From positions 2,748,955 to 2,812,954 of the forward strand of contig NZ_CP119804.1 of assembly GCF_029338375.1 (NCBI RefSeq): a DNA stretch of 64,000 nucleotides, in the 5' to 3' direction. Position 1 is the stretch's first letter, and every line of letters starts with the position of its first letter. The notes below the pieces were generated by a model. It made no database searches, was not told where the DNA came from, and was given only the letters and a program-made list of their open reading frames with translations. The translations under genes and the position numbers were made by a program. Shown in pieces: positions 47,085 to 55,935 of this stretch. This DNA is from Halorussus lipolyticus. GTDB taxonomy: Archaea; Halobacteriota; Halobacteria; Halobacteriales; Haladaptataceae.

Positions 47085-48422
47085 ATGGACACACAGACTA
47101 TCACGGAGAAGTGTAGGGAAGACGACGTGAAGCTCGTTCGACTGCTGTACGTCGCCAACGACGGCGTGGTTCACGGCCACACGGTCACGCGGTCCCAGTT
47201 AGCGGACGCGCTCGAATCAGGCATCGCACTGCCCGAACTGGTCCAGTCGTTCAACGCGCTCGGCCACCGAAGCAAGGACGCCGGCTTCGACGCCGTGGGC
47301 GAGGTTCGACTGGTGCCCGACCGTTCGACCTTCCGGGTCCTCGACCACGAGGAGAACGTCGCCGCGGTCTGCTGTTCGATGCGCGAGATAGGCGACGAGA
47401 CGCCGTGGACGGCGGACCCGCGCTCGGCGCTAGCGGAACTCGTCTCGGAGTTCGAGGCCGACGACATGGTGCCGTCCCTCGCGCTGGAGACCGAATTCCT
47501 CTTTTACTCGTCGGGCGACGAGGACGAGCGAGTCGGACACAGAGGTCTCTACACCACCGACAGCATCCGGGACTTCCACGAGGTCATTATCGACGCCATC
47601 GACGCCCTCGAAGCGCAGGGCATCGAGGTCAAAAAGCACGTCGCGGAGTACGCGGCCGGCAAGCACGAACTCGTCACCGACCACCGCGAGGGCCTCGAAG
47701 CGGTGGACGATTACGTCTTCCTCCGGGAGACGATTCCGAGCGTCGCGGCGTCTCATGACATCGAAACGACCTTCCTCCCGTACCCCTTCGACGCGACGAC
47801 GAACGGTTGCCACGTCCACCTCTCGCTGTGGGGCGACACCAACTGGTTCGCACCGACCGACGCCGACGAGCCATTGAGTCCGACGGGACGCCACTTCGTC
47901 GGCGGGATTCTCGACCACATGCGGGGCCTGCTCGCGCTCACCTCGCCGACCGTCAACTCCTATGCGCGCCTCCAACCACAGGCCGGGGCGGCGGCGTACA
48001 GTTGCTGGGGTGTCGGCAATCGGGAGGCGGCGGTTCGCGTGCCCGAGGTGGCGTCCGACCAGCGCGAGACGGCGACCCGAATCGAGTTCCGCCCCGCGGA
48101 CAACACCGCGAACCCGTATCTGGCAGTACTGGGTATTCTGGCCGCGGGTCGGGACGGGATTCGGAACGAGACCGAACCCGGACCGTCACTCGACGCCGAC
48201 CCCGCGAACTGCGACGACGAACTGCTGGAAGAACGAGGAGTTCGGCGGTTGCCGACGACGCTCGGGGAGGCCCTCGACGCGCTCGCTGACGACGACGTTC
48301 TCAGAGACGCGCTCGGGGACCGCCTGTTCGAGTCGTACATGACAGTCAAGCGGAAAGAGTGGGAGCTATTCACGGACAGCGCGGCGACGTGGCAACGAGA
48401 GATGTTCCGACAGACGTTCTGA
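47085..48422 (+). CDS. Glutamine synthetase-family ligase inside the siderophore locus
   Basis: 445 residues. The N-terminal beta-grasp part (KLVRLLYVANDGVVHGHTV) and catalytic part are of GS type. Visible are ETE (135-137), GKHEL (192-196) in place of GPGQYE, NGCHVHLS (240-247), GNREAAVRVP (311-320) and RIEFRPADNTANPYLAVLGILAAG. Metal and ATP residues look kept while the ammonium and adenylylation features are changed, as in PuuA/gamma-glutamyl-amine ligases. Its gene follows iucD by 24 bases. It may glutamylate an amine or carboxylate linked to the siderophore. Confidence 0.85.
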   Translation: MDTQTITEKCREDDVKLVRLLYVANDGVVHGHTVTRSQLADALESGIALPELVQSFNALGHRSKDAGFDAVGEVRLVPDRSTFRVLDHEENVAAVCCSMREIGDETPWTADPRSALAELVSEFEADDMVPSLALETEFLFYSSGDEDERVGHRGLYTTDSIRDFHEVIIDAIDALEAQGIEVKKHVAEYAAGKHELVTDHREGLEAVDDYVFLRETIPSVAASHDIETTFLPYPFDATTNGCHVHLSLWGDTNWFAPTDADEPLSPTGRHFVGGILDHMRGLLALTSPTVNSYARLQPQAGAAAYSCWGVGNREAAVRVPEVASDQRETATRIEFRPADNTANPYLAVLGILAAGRDGIRNETEPGPSLDADPANCDDELLEERGVRRLPTTLGEALDALADDDVLRDALGDRLFESYMTVKRKEWELFTDSAATWQREMFRQTF

Positions 48423-48515
48423 ACGAACGTCGGCCGGACCATCGTCTCGCGGTAGATTCCCTCTCACCGGGTCGATAAATGTAGCTCGCCGTCGTTCCAT
48501 AGTAACGCTTTTGTG

Positions 48516-48535
48516 TTTTTAGGTCGGCCTAAAAA
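48516..48535. promoter_or_regulatory. Iron box 4
   Basis: TTTTTAGGTCGGCCTAAAAA, identical to box 3, about 55 bases before the start of the second synthetase gene. This gives that gene and the aldolase gene their own iron control. Confidence 0.85.
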
Positions 48536-48589
48536 TTGTATGCGAGCGAGGACCGACACCGCGAACGCGGCCACGACAGAGGACGAAGC

Positions 48590-50407
48590 ATGAACGGGAG
48601 AGAGACGCTGACGACCGCACTCGAAACGGAGCGATGGACCGACGTGAGCCACGACCTCCTCGCAAAGATGTTCGAGGAGTTCCTCTACGAGGAGTTACTC
48701 GACCCCACCGAGGCGGGAACCGACGGCGAGTGGACCCGGTACCGACTCGACTACGGCGACGTGGCCTACCGGTTCACAGCCCAGTCCCGACCGTTCGATA
48801 GCTACCGCGTCGATGCCGACAGCATCGAGCGCCGAGAGGACGACGACTGGACTCCCGCGACCGACCCGGTTCAGTACCTCCTCGACGCCAGAGAGGCCCT
48901 CGGCGTGGCCCCCGAGACGGCGAGCCACCTCATCCGAGAGTACAACAACACGCTGGTCGCGGACGCCCACATCGACGCTCGGAAGGAAGACGCGACCGAG
49001 AGCCTCCTCGACATGGACTACGCGGCCGTGGAGGGAGAGATGGAGGGCCACCCGTGGTTCACCATCAACAAGGGTCGCATCGGCTTCGGCTACGACGACT
49101 ACCGGTCGTACGCGCCGGAACTCAAGGAAACCCAGTCGCTGGTCTGGGTCGCTGTCAATCGGGAGCGCGCCGACTTCCGGAGCATCGAAGGACTGGACTA
49201 CGAGTCGCTGATGCACGAGCAGTTGGGCGACGCCGCGGCGTCGTTCGAGGACACCCTCCGGACCGAGGGCCACAATCCCGACGACTACTACTTCCTGCCG
49301 GTCCACCAGTGGCAGTGGGACAACACCGTCGCCCAACTGTTCGCCAAGGACATCGCCGCCGACGACATCGTTCCCCTCGGGACCGGCCCGAACACCTACC
49401 TCCCACAGCAGTCGATTCGGACGCTCACCAACATCGACGACCCCGAGAAGCCCCACGTCAAGGTCCCGATTCGGGTGCTGAACACCATCGTCTACCGCGG
49501 CCTGCCGGGCGAGCAGGCACTGTCTGCGCCCCGCGTCACGGAGTACGTCAAGTCGATTCGTGACGACGACGCTTTCCTCCGGGACGACTGCAATCTCGTA
49601 CTGCCGGGCGAGATTGCCAGCCTCAACTACGACCACCCCGAGTTCTCGCAGATTGACGACGCGCCCTACCAGTACCACGAACTCCTCGGGTCGGTGTGGC
49701 GCGAGAGCGTCGAGGCCCTCGTGGACGACGACGAGGAGGTCCTGACCCTCTCGGCGCTCATGCACCGAGACACCGACGGGACGCCCGTCGTCTCGAAACT
49801 CGCCGACCGGGCCGGGTCGTCCATCGACGAGTGGCTGGCCGACTGTTTCGACGTGCTCCTCCCGCCCCTGCTCCACTACCTCTATCGCTACGGAATGGTG
49901 TTCATGCCCCACGGGACGAACACGATGCTCGTCCTGCGGGACGGCCAGCCGACCCGCCTCGCAATCAAGGACTACGTGGACGAAATCGCGGTCAGCGACG
50001 AGTGGCTTCCGGAACTCGACCGACTCCCCGACGGCCTGTACGAACACGACGAAATCATCCACCAGCGACCGCCCGAGGGGCTGTGCCAGCACATCGTCGG
50101 GACGCTGTTCGTCTGCGTCCTCCGGTACGTCGCCGACCTGTTGAACCGCGAGGAGGGCTACGACGAACAGCGCCTCTGGCGGCAGGTCCGGGCCAGCATC
50201 GAACGCTACCAGTCCCAGTTCCCGGAACTCGAAGAACGCTTCGAGTTGTTCGACCTGTTCAAGCCGGAGTTCGACAAGGTGTGTCTCAACCGCAACCGGA
50301 TGGTCGAGTACGGCTACGACATCGACCACGAACCGCCCGAGGTCAACGCCCACGGGACTGTCTCGAACGCGCTGGCGGACCTCGAACCCGCCGAGCGCGG
50401 GGAGTGA
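48590..50407 (+). CDS. iucC: IucA/IucC-family siderophore synthetase 2
   Basis: 605 residues, beginning MNGRETLTTALETERWTDVS. GHPWFTINKGRIGFGYDDYRSYAPE takes the place of the ATP-site signature GHPxHPxxKxRxGF. LPVHQWQWDN, PQQSIRTLTN and KVPIRVLNTIVYRGLP are the further family motifs. LYRYGMVFMPHGTNTML is the C-terminal active-site part. It should attach the second hydroxamate arm to the citrate half-product. An in-frame TTG at 48536 lies at the end of the iron box and is rejected as start. Confidence 0.92.
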   Translation: MNGRETLTTALETERWTDVSHDLLAKMFEEFLYEELLDPTEAGTDGEWTRYRLDYGDVAYRFTAQSRPFDSYRVDADSIERREDDDWTPATDPVQYLLDAREALGVAPETASHLIREYNNTLVADAHIDARKEDATESLLDMDYAAVEGEMEGHPWFTINKGRIGFGYDDYRSYAPELKETQSLVWVAVNRERADFRSIEGLDYESLMHEQLGDAAASFEDTLRTEGHNPDDYYFLPVHQWQWDNTVAQLFAKDIAADDIVPLGTGPNTYLPQQSIRTLTNIDDPEKPHVKVPIRVLNTIVYRGLPGEQALSAPRVTEYVKSIRDDDAFLRDDCNLVLPGEIASLNYDHPEFSQIDDAPYQYHELLGSVWRESVEALVDDDEEVLTLSALMHRDTDGTPVVSKLADRAGSSIDEWLADCFDVLLPPLLHYLYRYGMVFMPHGTNTMLVLRDGQPTRLAIKDYVDEIAVSDEWLPELDRLPDGLYEHDEIIHQRPPEGLCQHIVGTLFVCVLRYVADLLNREEGYDEQRLWRQVRASIERYQSQFPELEERFELFDLFKPEFDKVCLNRNRMVEYGYDIDHEPPEVNAHGTVSNALADLEPAERGE

Positions 50408-50422
50408 CGGAGGGACCCGACC

Positions 50423-51244
50423 GTGACCATACCGGAACAGCGCAACCGACTCGCGGACCTCCGAGCGACCGACGAGGTGTATCTGGGCGCGGGAGTCGAA
50501 ACCGCCTCGGAACGCCTGATAGAGGTGTACGGAAAGCTCGGTCTCGACTGGGTGTGGGTGGACTTGGAACACAAGAACGGGAGTCCGCTCGACGCGCCCG
50601 ACTTGGAGCGACTGGTCCGGTCCGCCCAGTGCGGCGGGACCGAACTCGTCGTCCGGCTTCCGAACGGGGAACCGTCCACGATACGGAAGGTCCTCGACAC
50701 AGGGGTCCGAAACGTCGTCGTCCCGCGAGTCGAGACGGCCGGCGAAGTCGAGCGCGCCGTCCGCGCGGCCCGGTTCGAGTACGACGGCGAACCCGGAGAC
50801 CGAGGACTCTCGCAGGGACGAGCCAGCGGCTACGGGGCGGCGTTCGGCGGCGACCGGCCGTATCACGAGGTCGAGGACGAGAACGTGCAAGTCGGCGTCC
50901 TCGTGGAGAACCGGACCGCGGTCGAGAACGTCGAGGAGATTGCCGCCGTTCCGGAACTCGGGTTCGTCTTTCCGGGACCGGGCGACCTCGGCGTCTCGAT
51001 GGGCCGAACCCACGAGTACGACGACCCCGAGGTGCGGGCGCTGGTCGAGCGTGTCAGAGAGACGTGCGTCGAACACGGCGTCCCCCTGCTGGGGTTCCAG
51101 AACAGTAACTTCGCGGGACCTGAGGAGGTCCGCGAGGCGACCGACCGCGGGTATCGACTCGTGAGTCTGGGCGACGAATTCACGTTCGTCGCGGAAGCGG
51201 TCGAGGAGCGAATCGGTTGGGTCGACGAGTCCGGCGGTCCGTGA
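50423..51244 (+). CDS. HpcH/HpaI aldolase/citrate lyase-family protein
   Basis: A 273-residue TIM barrel with GTG start. WVWVDLEHKNGS (D47, E49, H50), VVVPRVETAGEVE and VFPGPGDLGVSMG are the metal and substrate motifs of HpaI-type class II aldolases, and the conserved Asp/Glu pair is kept. It is 15 bases behind the second synthetase gene and so in its transcript. It could supply or break a hydroxy-dicarboxylate, for example a citrate-like backbone, but this is not part of known schizokinen synthesis. Confidence 0.87.
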   Translation: MTIPEQRNRLADLRATDEVYLGAGVETASERLIEVYGKLGLDWVWVDLEHKNGSPLDAPDLERLVRSAQCGGTELVVRLPNGEPSTIRKVLDTGVRNVVVPRVETAGEVERAVRAARFEYDGEPGDRGLSQGRASGYGAAFGGDRPYHEVEDENVQVGVLVENRTAVENVEEIAAVPELGFVFPGPGDLGVSMGRTHEYDDPEVRALVERVRETCVEHGVPLLGFQNSNFAGPEEVREATDRGYRLVSLGDEFTFVAEAVEERIGWVDESGGP

Positions 51245-51283
51245 CGCCCGGTCTTCGGGCCGCTGAAAAACCAGTGCGACCGG

Positions 51284-52156
51284 CTACAGCGACTGCTTCG
51301 GGATGATTTCGGGGTCGGGAGTGTAGGTGACCGCGGCGTCCACGTTGAACACGTCGGCGAGCAGTTGCTCGGTCACGACCTCTCGGGGCGGTCCCCAGTC
51401 GTAGGGTTCGCCGTCGTCCAGCGCGACGAGGTAGTCGGCGAACCGCGCCGCCTGCGCGATGTCGTGGAGGACGACGGCGACCGTGACGCCCTCCTCCTCG
51501 TTGAGTTTCCTGACGACCTCCATCACCCGCAGTTGGTGGTGCAAGTCGAGGAAGGTGGTCGGTTCGTCCAGCAGGAGAACGTCGGTGTCCTGTGCGAGGA
51601 CCATCGCAATCCACGCCAGTTGCTTCTGGCCGCCGCTGAGGTTGCCGACCTCCTCGTCGCGGATGTCCTCGACGCCCGCGAGGTCGATAGCGCGCTCGAC
51701 AGCCTCGCGGTCGTCGTCGGTCGCCGAGTCGAAGAAACCCCGATACGGGTAGCGACCGTGATACACCAAGTCCTCGACCGTGATGCTCCCCGGCGCGTCG
51801 TTCTCTTGGGAGAGCAGGCCGAGTTCGCGGGCTAACTCCTTGTCGTCGTACTCCTGAATCGACCGCCCGTCGAGGACGACCGACCCCTCGTCGGGTTCGA
51901 GGTGGTCCGAGAGCGCCTTCAACAGCGTGGACTTGCCCGACCCGTTCGGTCCGACCAGCGCGGTAATCTCGCCCTCGGGCACGTCGATGCGGTTGCACTC
52001 CACCACCGGCTCCTCGGTGGTGGGATACCCGAGCGCGAGGTCCTCGGCGTGGAGGACGCTCGCTTGCTTCGACTCGTGGTCGGCGTCTCCGCCGTCGAAC
52101 ACCTGTCTGCTCGCTTGCTCCTCGGCCGTGTCTTCCGAATCAGAGTACGTGGACAT
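51284..52156 (-). CDS. Ferric-siderophore ABC transporter ATPase (FecE/FhuC type)
   Basis: A 290-residue ABC ATPase. Walker A is GPNGSGKS (69-76), the signature LSGGQ is at 173-177, Walker B is LLLDEPT (194-200), and the H-loop is in VVLHDIAQAARFADY. The sequence follows FepC/FhuC closely. The first 35 residues are an acidic extension. The ATG at 52156 is used rather than the TTG before it. It lies on the opposite strand from its permease and binding proteins but shares their divergent control region. Confidence 0.93.
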   Translation of the reverse strand: MSTYSDSEDTAEEQASRQVFDGGDADHESKQASVLHAEDLALGYPTTEEPVVECNRIDVPEGEITALVGPNGSGKSTLLKALSDHLEPDEGSVVLDGRSIQEYDDKELARELGLLSQENDAPGSITVEDLVYHGRYPYRGFFDSATDDDREAVERAIDLAGVEDIRDEEVGNLSGGQKQLAWIAMVLAQDTDVLLLDEPTTFLDLHHQLRVMEVVRKLNEEEGVTVAVVLHDIAQAARFADYLVALDDGEPYDWGPPREVVTEQLLADVFNVDAAVTYTPDPEIIPKQSL

Positions 52157-52204
52157 CAAGTATCACCGTGTCTCCTCGCCCCGCGAGCTATTGCTGGCGG
52201 AGAT

Positions 52205-52220
52205 TTTAGGCATCCCTAAA
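52205..52220. promoter_or_regulatory. Iron box 5
   Basis: TTTAGGCATCCCTAAA, symmetrical at all but the four central bases. It lies 49 bases before the ATPase gene's start (minus strand). Confidence 0.75.
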
Positions 52221-52324
52221 GAAAAAGGTTCGTATTCGCGGCGACGGCCAGCTTTCGAAACCGGCGCGTGAGCTTCGGTACGCGACCAATACAATCTTCT
52301 TTAATTAGGATATGTTCCGCAAAC

Positions 52325-52351
52325 CATATATAATGTTTAGGCTGACCTAAA
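52325..52351 (+). promoter_or_regulatory. Box A plus iron box 6
   Basis: CATATATAATG (52325-52335) is a strong box A. The palindrome TTTAGGCTGACCTAAA follows directly at 52336-52351, and the ATG is at 52355. The message would be leaderless, and a repressor on the palindrome would block transcription start. Confidence 0.85.
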
Positions 52352-52354
52352 ACC

Positions 52355-53626
52355 ATGGCCGACGAAGCGGACGGACTGACACGACGCGACTACGTAACGT
52401 ACGGCGGAGCAGTCATCGGCGGCGGTCTGTTGGCCGGTTGTTCGGGAGACCGCGGTTCCGAATCGACCACGACGGACGCGGCCGACACCACCACAACCAC
52501 CACCGAGGCCGAAACCCAGACGACCACCGAGGAGTCCACCTACTCGGCGACGATGGAACCGGTCGGGACGCTCGAACTCGAATCCGTTCCCGAGAACTTC
52601 GTCGGTGGATGGGGCTTCACGGCGGACGTCATGACCGCCCTCGGCCAGAGCGACAAAATCGTCGCGGCCGAAGGCCCGGAGTTCTGGTTTACCGGATTCT
52701 ACGACAAACTCCCCGGCGTCTCCGCCCCCGACCCGGACTCGCTCGACCGGGTGCTGACCGAGGACTGGTCGGTGCGAAAGGAGTTCCTGTACGAACTCGA
52801 CCCGGACCTGTTGGCGAGCGACCCGAACCGGTACATCTCCTACTACGGAAGCGACGAGAGCGAAGTCGAGGAGATTCACGACAACATCGCCCCATTCTTC
52901 GGGAACGTAAGCCGTCGTCAGCGCGGTGAGGGGTGGCCCAACTGGCCCGACGGGGAGTCGTATCCCTACTACTCCATCCCGGAGTTCGTCAGTAGCTACG
53001 GCGACGTGTTTCAGGTGTCCGACCGGGCGACGGCGCTCAACGAGTTCTACCGAACCGCCATGGACGAGATGCGTTCGCGGGTCCCCTCCCAGTCCGACAA
53101 ACCGACCGTCGGCGTGCTGAACGCCCGGAACAACCCCGAGACGGCGGACGGGTTCACCGTCTACAATCCCCACACGGGTCTGGAGAAGACCTACGGCAAG
53201 AAGCAGTACCGGGACATGGAGGTCCGGGACGCGTTCGAGGGAGAGTACGGCGGCCAGTCGAGCGTGACCCTCGGGTACGAAGGCCTGCTGGAGGTTGACC
53301 CCGACATCATCGTCCTCCACTTCGCGGTCAACTACCGCGACTGGAAGGGCAAGGACGCCACGCAGGCGACCGTCGAGGAGTTGCGAAGCAGTTCGCTGGG
53401 ACAGGAACTCACCGCGGTCCAAGAAGACAACCTCTACATCGGCGGCACGCCCTATCAGGGTCCCATCATCAACCTGTTCCAGACGGAGATGCTGGGCAAG
53501 CAACTCTACCCCGACGAGTTCGGCGAGTGGCCGGGCGACGTGACCGACGACACGCTTCCCGACATCCCCGCCGACGAACAGTTATTCGACCGTGAGGAGC
53601 TTGCGGGAATCGTCACGGGCAACTGA
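52355..53626 (+). CDS. Iron-siderophore substrate-binding lipoprotein 1
   Basis: A 423-residue protein of the FepB/FhuD-type Periplasmic_binding_2 family. The twin-arginine signal TRRDYV (9-14) ends in LAGC with C29, and a Thr-rich linker runs to about residue 60. The mature domain includes LESVPENFVGGWGFTADVMTALGQSD and LEVDPDIIVLHFAVNY. It captures the ferric siderophore outside the cell. It has its own promoter and iron box. A paralogue follows 160 bases later. Confidence 0.9.
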   Translation: MADEADGLTRRDYVTYGGAVIGGGLLAGCSGDRGSESTTTDAADTTTTTTEAETQTTTEESTYSATMEPVGTLELESVPENFVGGWGFTADVMTALGQSDKIVAAEGPEFWFTGFYDKLPGVSAPDPDSLDRVLTEDWSVRKEFLYELDPDLLASDPNRYISYYGSDESEVEEIHDNIAPFFGNVSRRQRGEGWPNWPDGESYPYYSIPEFVSSYGDVFQVSDRATALNEFYRTAMDEMRSRVPSQSDKPTVGVLNARNNPETADGFTVYNPHTGLEKTYGKKQYRDMEVRDAFEGEYGGQSSVTLGYEGLLEVDPDIIVLHFAVNYRDWKGKDATQATVEELRSSSLGQELTAVQEDNLYIGGTPYQGPIINLFQTEMLGKQLYPDEFGEWPGDVTDDTLPDIPADEQLFDREELAGIVTGN

Positions 53627-53764
53627 AAAGTTGCTTAACAAATCAAATACGTTTCTTTAGGCAATTAGCAGTAACCCGGTACCCGAAACCCGGCGCTCAC
53701 CCGCCATCCGGACGCCGACGAGTCCTCGGTTGGCAGGCCCGGTGAAATCGAAACCACTTTCAAG

Positions 53765-53782
53765 TTTTAGGGTGGCCTAAAA
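53765..53782. promoter_or_regulatory. Iron box 7
   Basis: TTTTAGGGTGGCCTAAAA, 18 bases, symmetrical except two central positions, ending 3 bases before the ATG at 53786. A weaker half-match TTTAGGCAATTAG is at 53656. Confidence 0.8.
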
Positions 53783-53785
53783 CAC

Positions 53786-54976
53786 ATGGTGAAGAACGCT
53801 GGTGGGGAGCATACACCGACACGCAGAGACTACATCAAGTACGGCGGAGCGGTCGTGACCGGCGGCCTCCTCGCGGGGTGTACCGGCGGAGACGGAGCAG
53901 ACGGGACATCGACCACCGCGACGACGACCGACACCCAAACGACGACCACAGCCGAGGAGACCGAAACGACGACTGCGGAAGACGAGTCCTATACGGTGTC
54001 GATAGAGCCGATGGGCGACGTTACGTTCGATTCGGTCCCCGAGACGTGGGTAGCGAACAACGGGAGTTGGGCGGACATGGGCATCGCGCTGGGACGCGAA
54101 CCGCCGAAGGCCGTCTGGCTCACCGGTCGGTACCACACCCAGTACTACGACGAGATTCCGGGCGTCTCGGTGGACAAGAGCGACATGGTGTCGCTGTACC
54201 AAGACGGCGTTAGCAAGGAACTGTTCTACGAACTCGACGGCGACGTTCACGTCATCGACCCGAACTTCCTGATGAATCGGTTCAAAGGGTGGGAGCAGGC
54301 CGACGTCGACGAACTCCGAGAGAACGTCGGCCCGTTCTTCGGGAACTGCATCTACGCCCAGCACTACCCGTGGCACTCCGAGTACCGGTACTACACCCTC
54401 TACGAGGCCTTCGAGAAACTCGCGCAGGTCTTCCAGCGCACCGACCGATACGACGCCTTCGAGAAACTCCACGACGACTTCTTGGCGAACCTCGCTCCGG
54501 TCGTGCCCGAACAGGGCGAGCGACCGTCCGTCGCCGTCCTCTGGGGCGTGGGCGACAACCCCGAGAAGTTCTACCCGTACATCATCGGTGGCGGGACCGG
54601 GTTCAAGCACCTGCGGGACCTCAAAGTCAACGACGCCCTCGCGGAGACGAACATCAAGGACTTCCACGGAAGCAGAGCGTCCATCGACCTCGAAACGCTC
54701 CTCGAAGTGGACCCCGAAGTGCTGATGCTCCGGGGCTACGAGTCGATGTCCCGGAAGAAGTTCCAAAACACCGTCGTCCAGTTCCTGCAGAACCACGGGA
54801 CGGCGAGCGCACTCACCGCCGTCGAGAACGGTGACGTCTACCGGGCGGGCGGCCTCTACCAAGGCCCGATTACGAACCTCGTGCTGACCGAGCGCACTGC
54901 GAAGCAGTTGTACGACTACGAGGACCAACTGTTCGACCGCCAGCGAGTCGCCGACATCGTTAACGGGAACCTCTGA
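53786..54976 (+). CDS. Iron-siderophore substrate-binding lipoprotein 2
   Basis: A 396-residue paralogue of the preceding protein with twin-arginine signal TRRDYI (12-17) and lipobox LAGC, C32. FDSVPETWVANNGSWADMGIALG and LLEVDPEVLMLRGYES align with the first protein, but the middle differs enough to suggest another ligand, for example the unloaded, glutamylated or a foreign siderophore. It is followed after 2 bases by the flavoprotein gene and then the permease, so it heads a three-gene operon. Confidence 0.9.
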   Translation: MVKNAGGEHTPTRRDYIKYGGAVVTGGLLAGCTGGDGADGTSTTATTTDTQTTTTAEETETTTAEDESYTVSIEPMGDVTFDSVPETWVANNGSWADMGIALGREPPKAVWLTGRYHTQYYDEIPGVSVDKSDMVSLYQDGVSKELFYELDGDVHVIDPNFLMNRFKGWEQADVDELRENVGPFFGNCIYAQHYPWHSEYRYYTLYEAFEKLAQVFQRTDRYDAFEKLHDDFLANLAPVVPEQGERPSVAVLWGVGDNPEKFYPYIIGGGTGFKHLRDLKVNDALAETNIKDFHGSRASIDLETLLEVDPEVLMLRGYESMSRKKFQNTVVQFLQNHGTASALTAVENGDVYRAGGLYQGPITNLVLTERTAKQLYDYEDQLFDRQRVADIVNGNL

Positions 54977-54978
54977 AC

Positions 54979-55935
54979 ATGAGTACTGAATCGCCCGCGA
55001 ACTCCTCGCCCGACGACACCGTGGTCGTCGTCGGCGGCGGACCCGCTGGCTGTTCGGCAGGCGTCTTTACCGCCCGGTACGGCTTCGATACCGTCGTCTT
55101 CGACCGCGGGAACGCGGCGTTACAACGGTGCGCCTACTTGGAGAACTACCTCGGTTTCCCGGCGGGCATCGACATCGACACCTTCCACGAGTTGATGCAC
55201 GCCCACGCCGAGGAGGTCGGGTGCGAACTCGTCCCCGAGATGGTCGTCTCGGTCAGTCGGGACGACGAATCGGGCTTCGTGGTCGAGACCCAAGAAGGTC
55301 GGCGAGTCGAGGCGGAGTACGTCGTGGTCGCGGCGTGGTACGACGGTTCGTACCTCCGTGACCTCGGTGACGAAGCCATGTTCGAGATGCACGAACATCA
55401 CGGCGAACTCGAAGAACGCTTCGACCCCGACTACCCCGACGACGACGGCCGGACCCCTATCGAGGGACTGTACGTCGCCTCGCCCGCCGATGCCCGAAGC
55501 GCGCAGGCCATCGTCGCCGCCGGTAACGGTGCCCACGTCGCTCGATGCCTCATCGAAGACTACCGGCGCAATCGGGGCTACCCCGAGGGCGTCGCCGCCC
55601 ACTACGATTGGCTCCGCCCGGACGCGGAGTTCTCGGGCGAGTGGGAAGACCGGGACCGATGGCGCGAGTGGTTCGCAAACGAAGTCGGCGACGACTACGA
55701 CGCGGACGACGAAGGCCTCGCCGACCTCCGCGAGGAGTACATCGACCGGGCGTTCGACACCGCCCGCACCGAGGCCGAGGTCGCAGACCTGTCGGAACGC
55801 GGTCTGGAGCGACTGGTCGAGGTAATCGGCCCAAAGCGAGTGCTGGACGCCATCGACGACGGGACCATCCACGAACACGTCGGGGAACCGACAGAATCAG
55901 GTGACGAGCGACCAATCGAATCGAACCATGAGTGA
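54979..55935 (+). CDS. Thioredoxin reductase-like flavoprotein without CxxC (candidate ferric-siderophore reductase)
   Basis: 318 residues. The FAD motif VVVVGGGPAGCSAG (15-28) and ENYLGFPAGID follow thioredoxin reductase, and EGLYVASPADARSAQAIVAAGNGAHVA is the C-terminal FAD contact. The redox CxxC and the usual NADPH-binding domain are missing, and after the FAD region a helical, acidic C-terminal part of about 120 residues follows. Its place between binding protein and permease suggests a role in iron release or siderophore processing. That role is inference. Confidence 0.8.
   Translation: MSTESPANSSPDDTVVVVGGGPAGCSAGVFTARYGFDTVVFDRGNAALQRCAYLENYLGFPAGIDIDTFHELMHAHAEEVGCELVPEMVVSVSRDDESGFVVETQEGRRVEAEYVVVAAWYDGSYLRDLGDEAMFEMHEHHGELEERFDPDYPDDDGRTPIEGLYVASPADARSAQAIVAAGNGAHVARCLIEDYRRNRGYPEGVAAHYDWLRPDAEFSGEWEDRDRWREWFANEVGDDYDADDEGLADLREEYIDRAFDTARTEAEVADLSERGLERLVEVIGPKRVLDAIDDGTIHEHVGEPTESGDERPIESNHE

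Noticed and set aside
48695..51076. A 793-codon minus-strand frame opposite iucC and the aldolase gene
   Set aside because: Antisense to two genes with full family motifs; valine- and arginine-rich composition typical of mirrored haloarchaeal codons.
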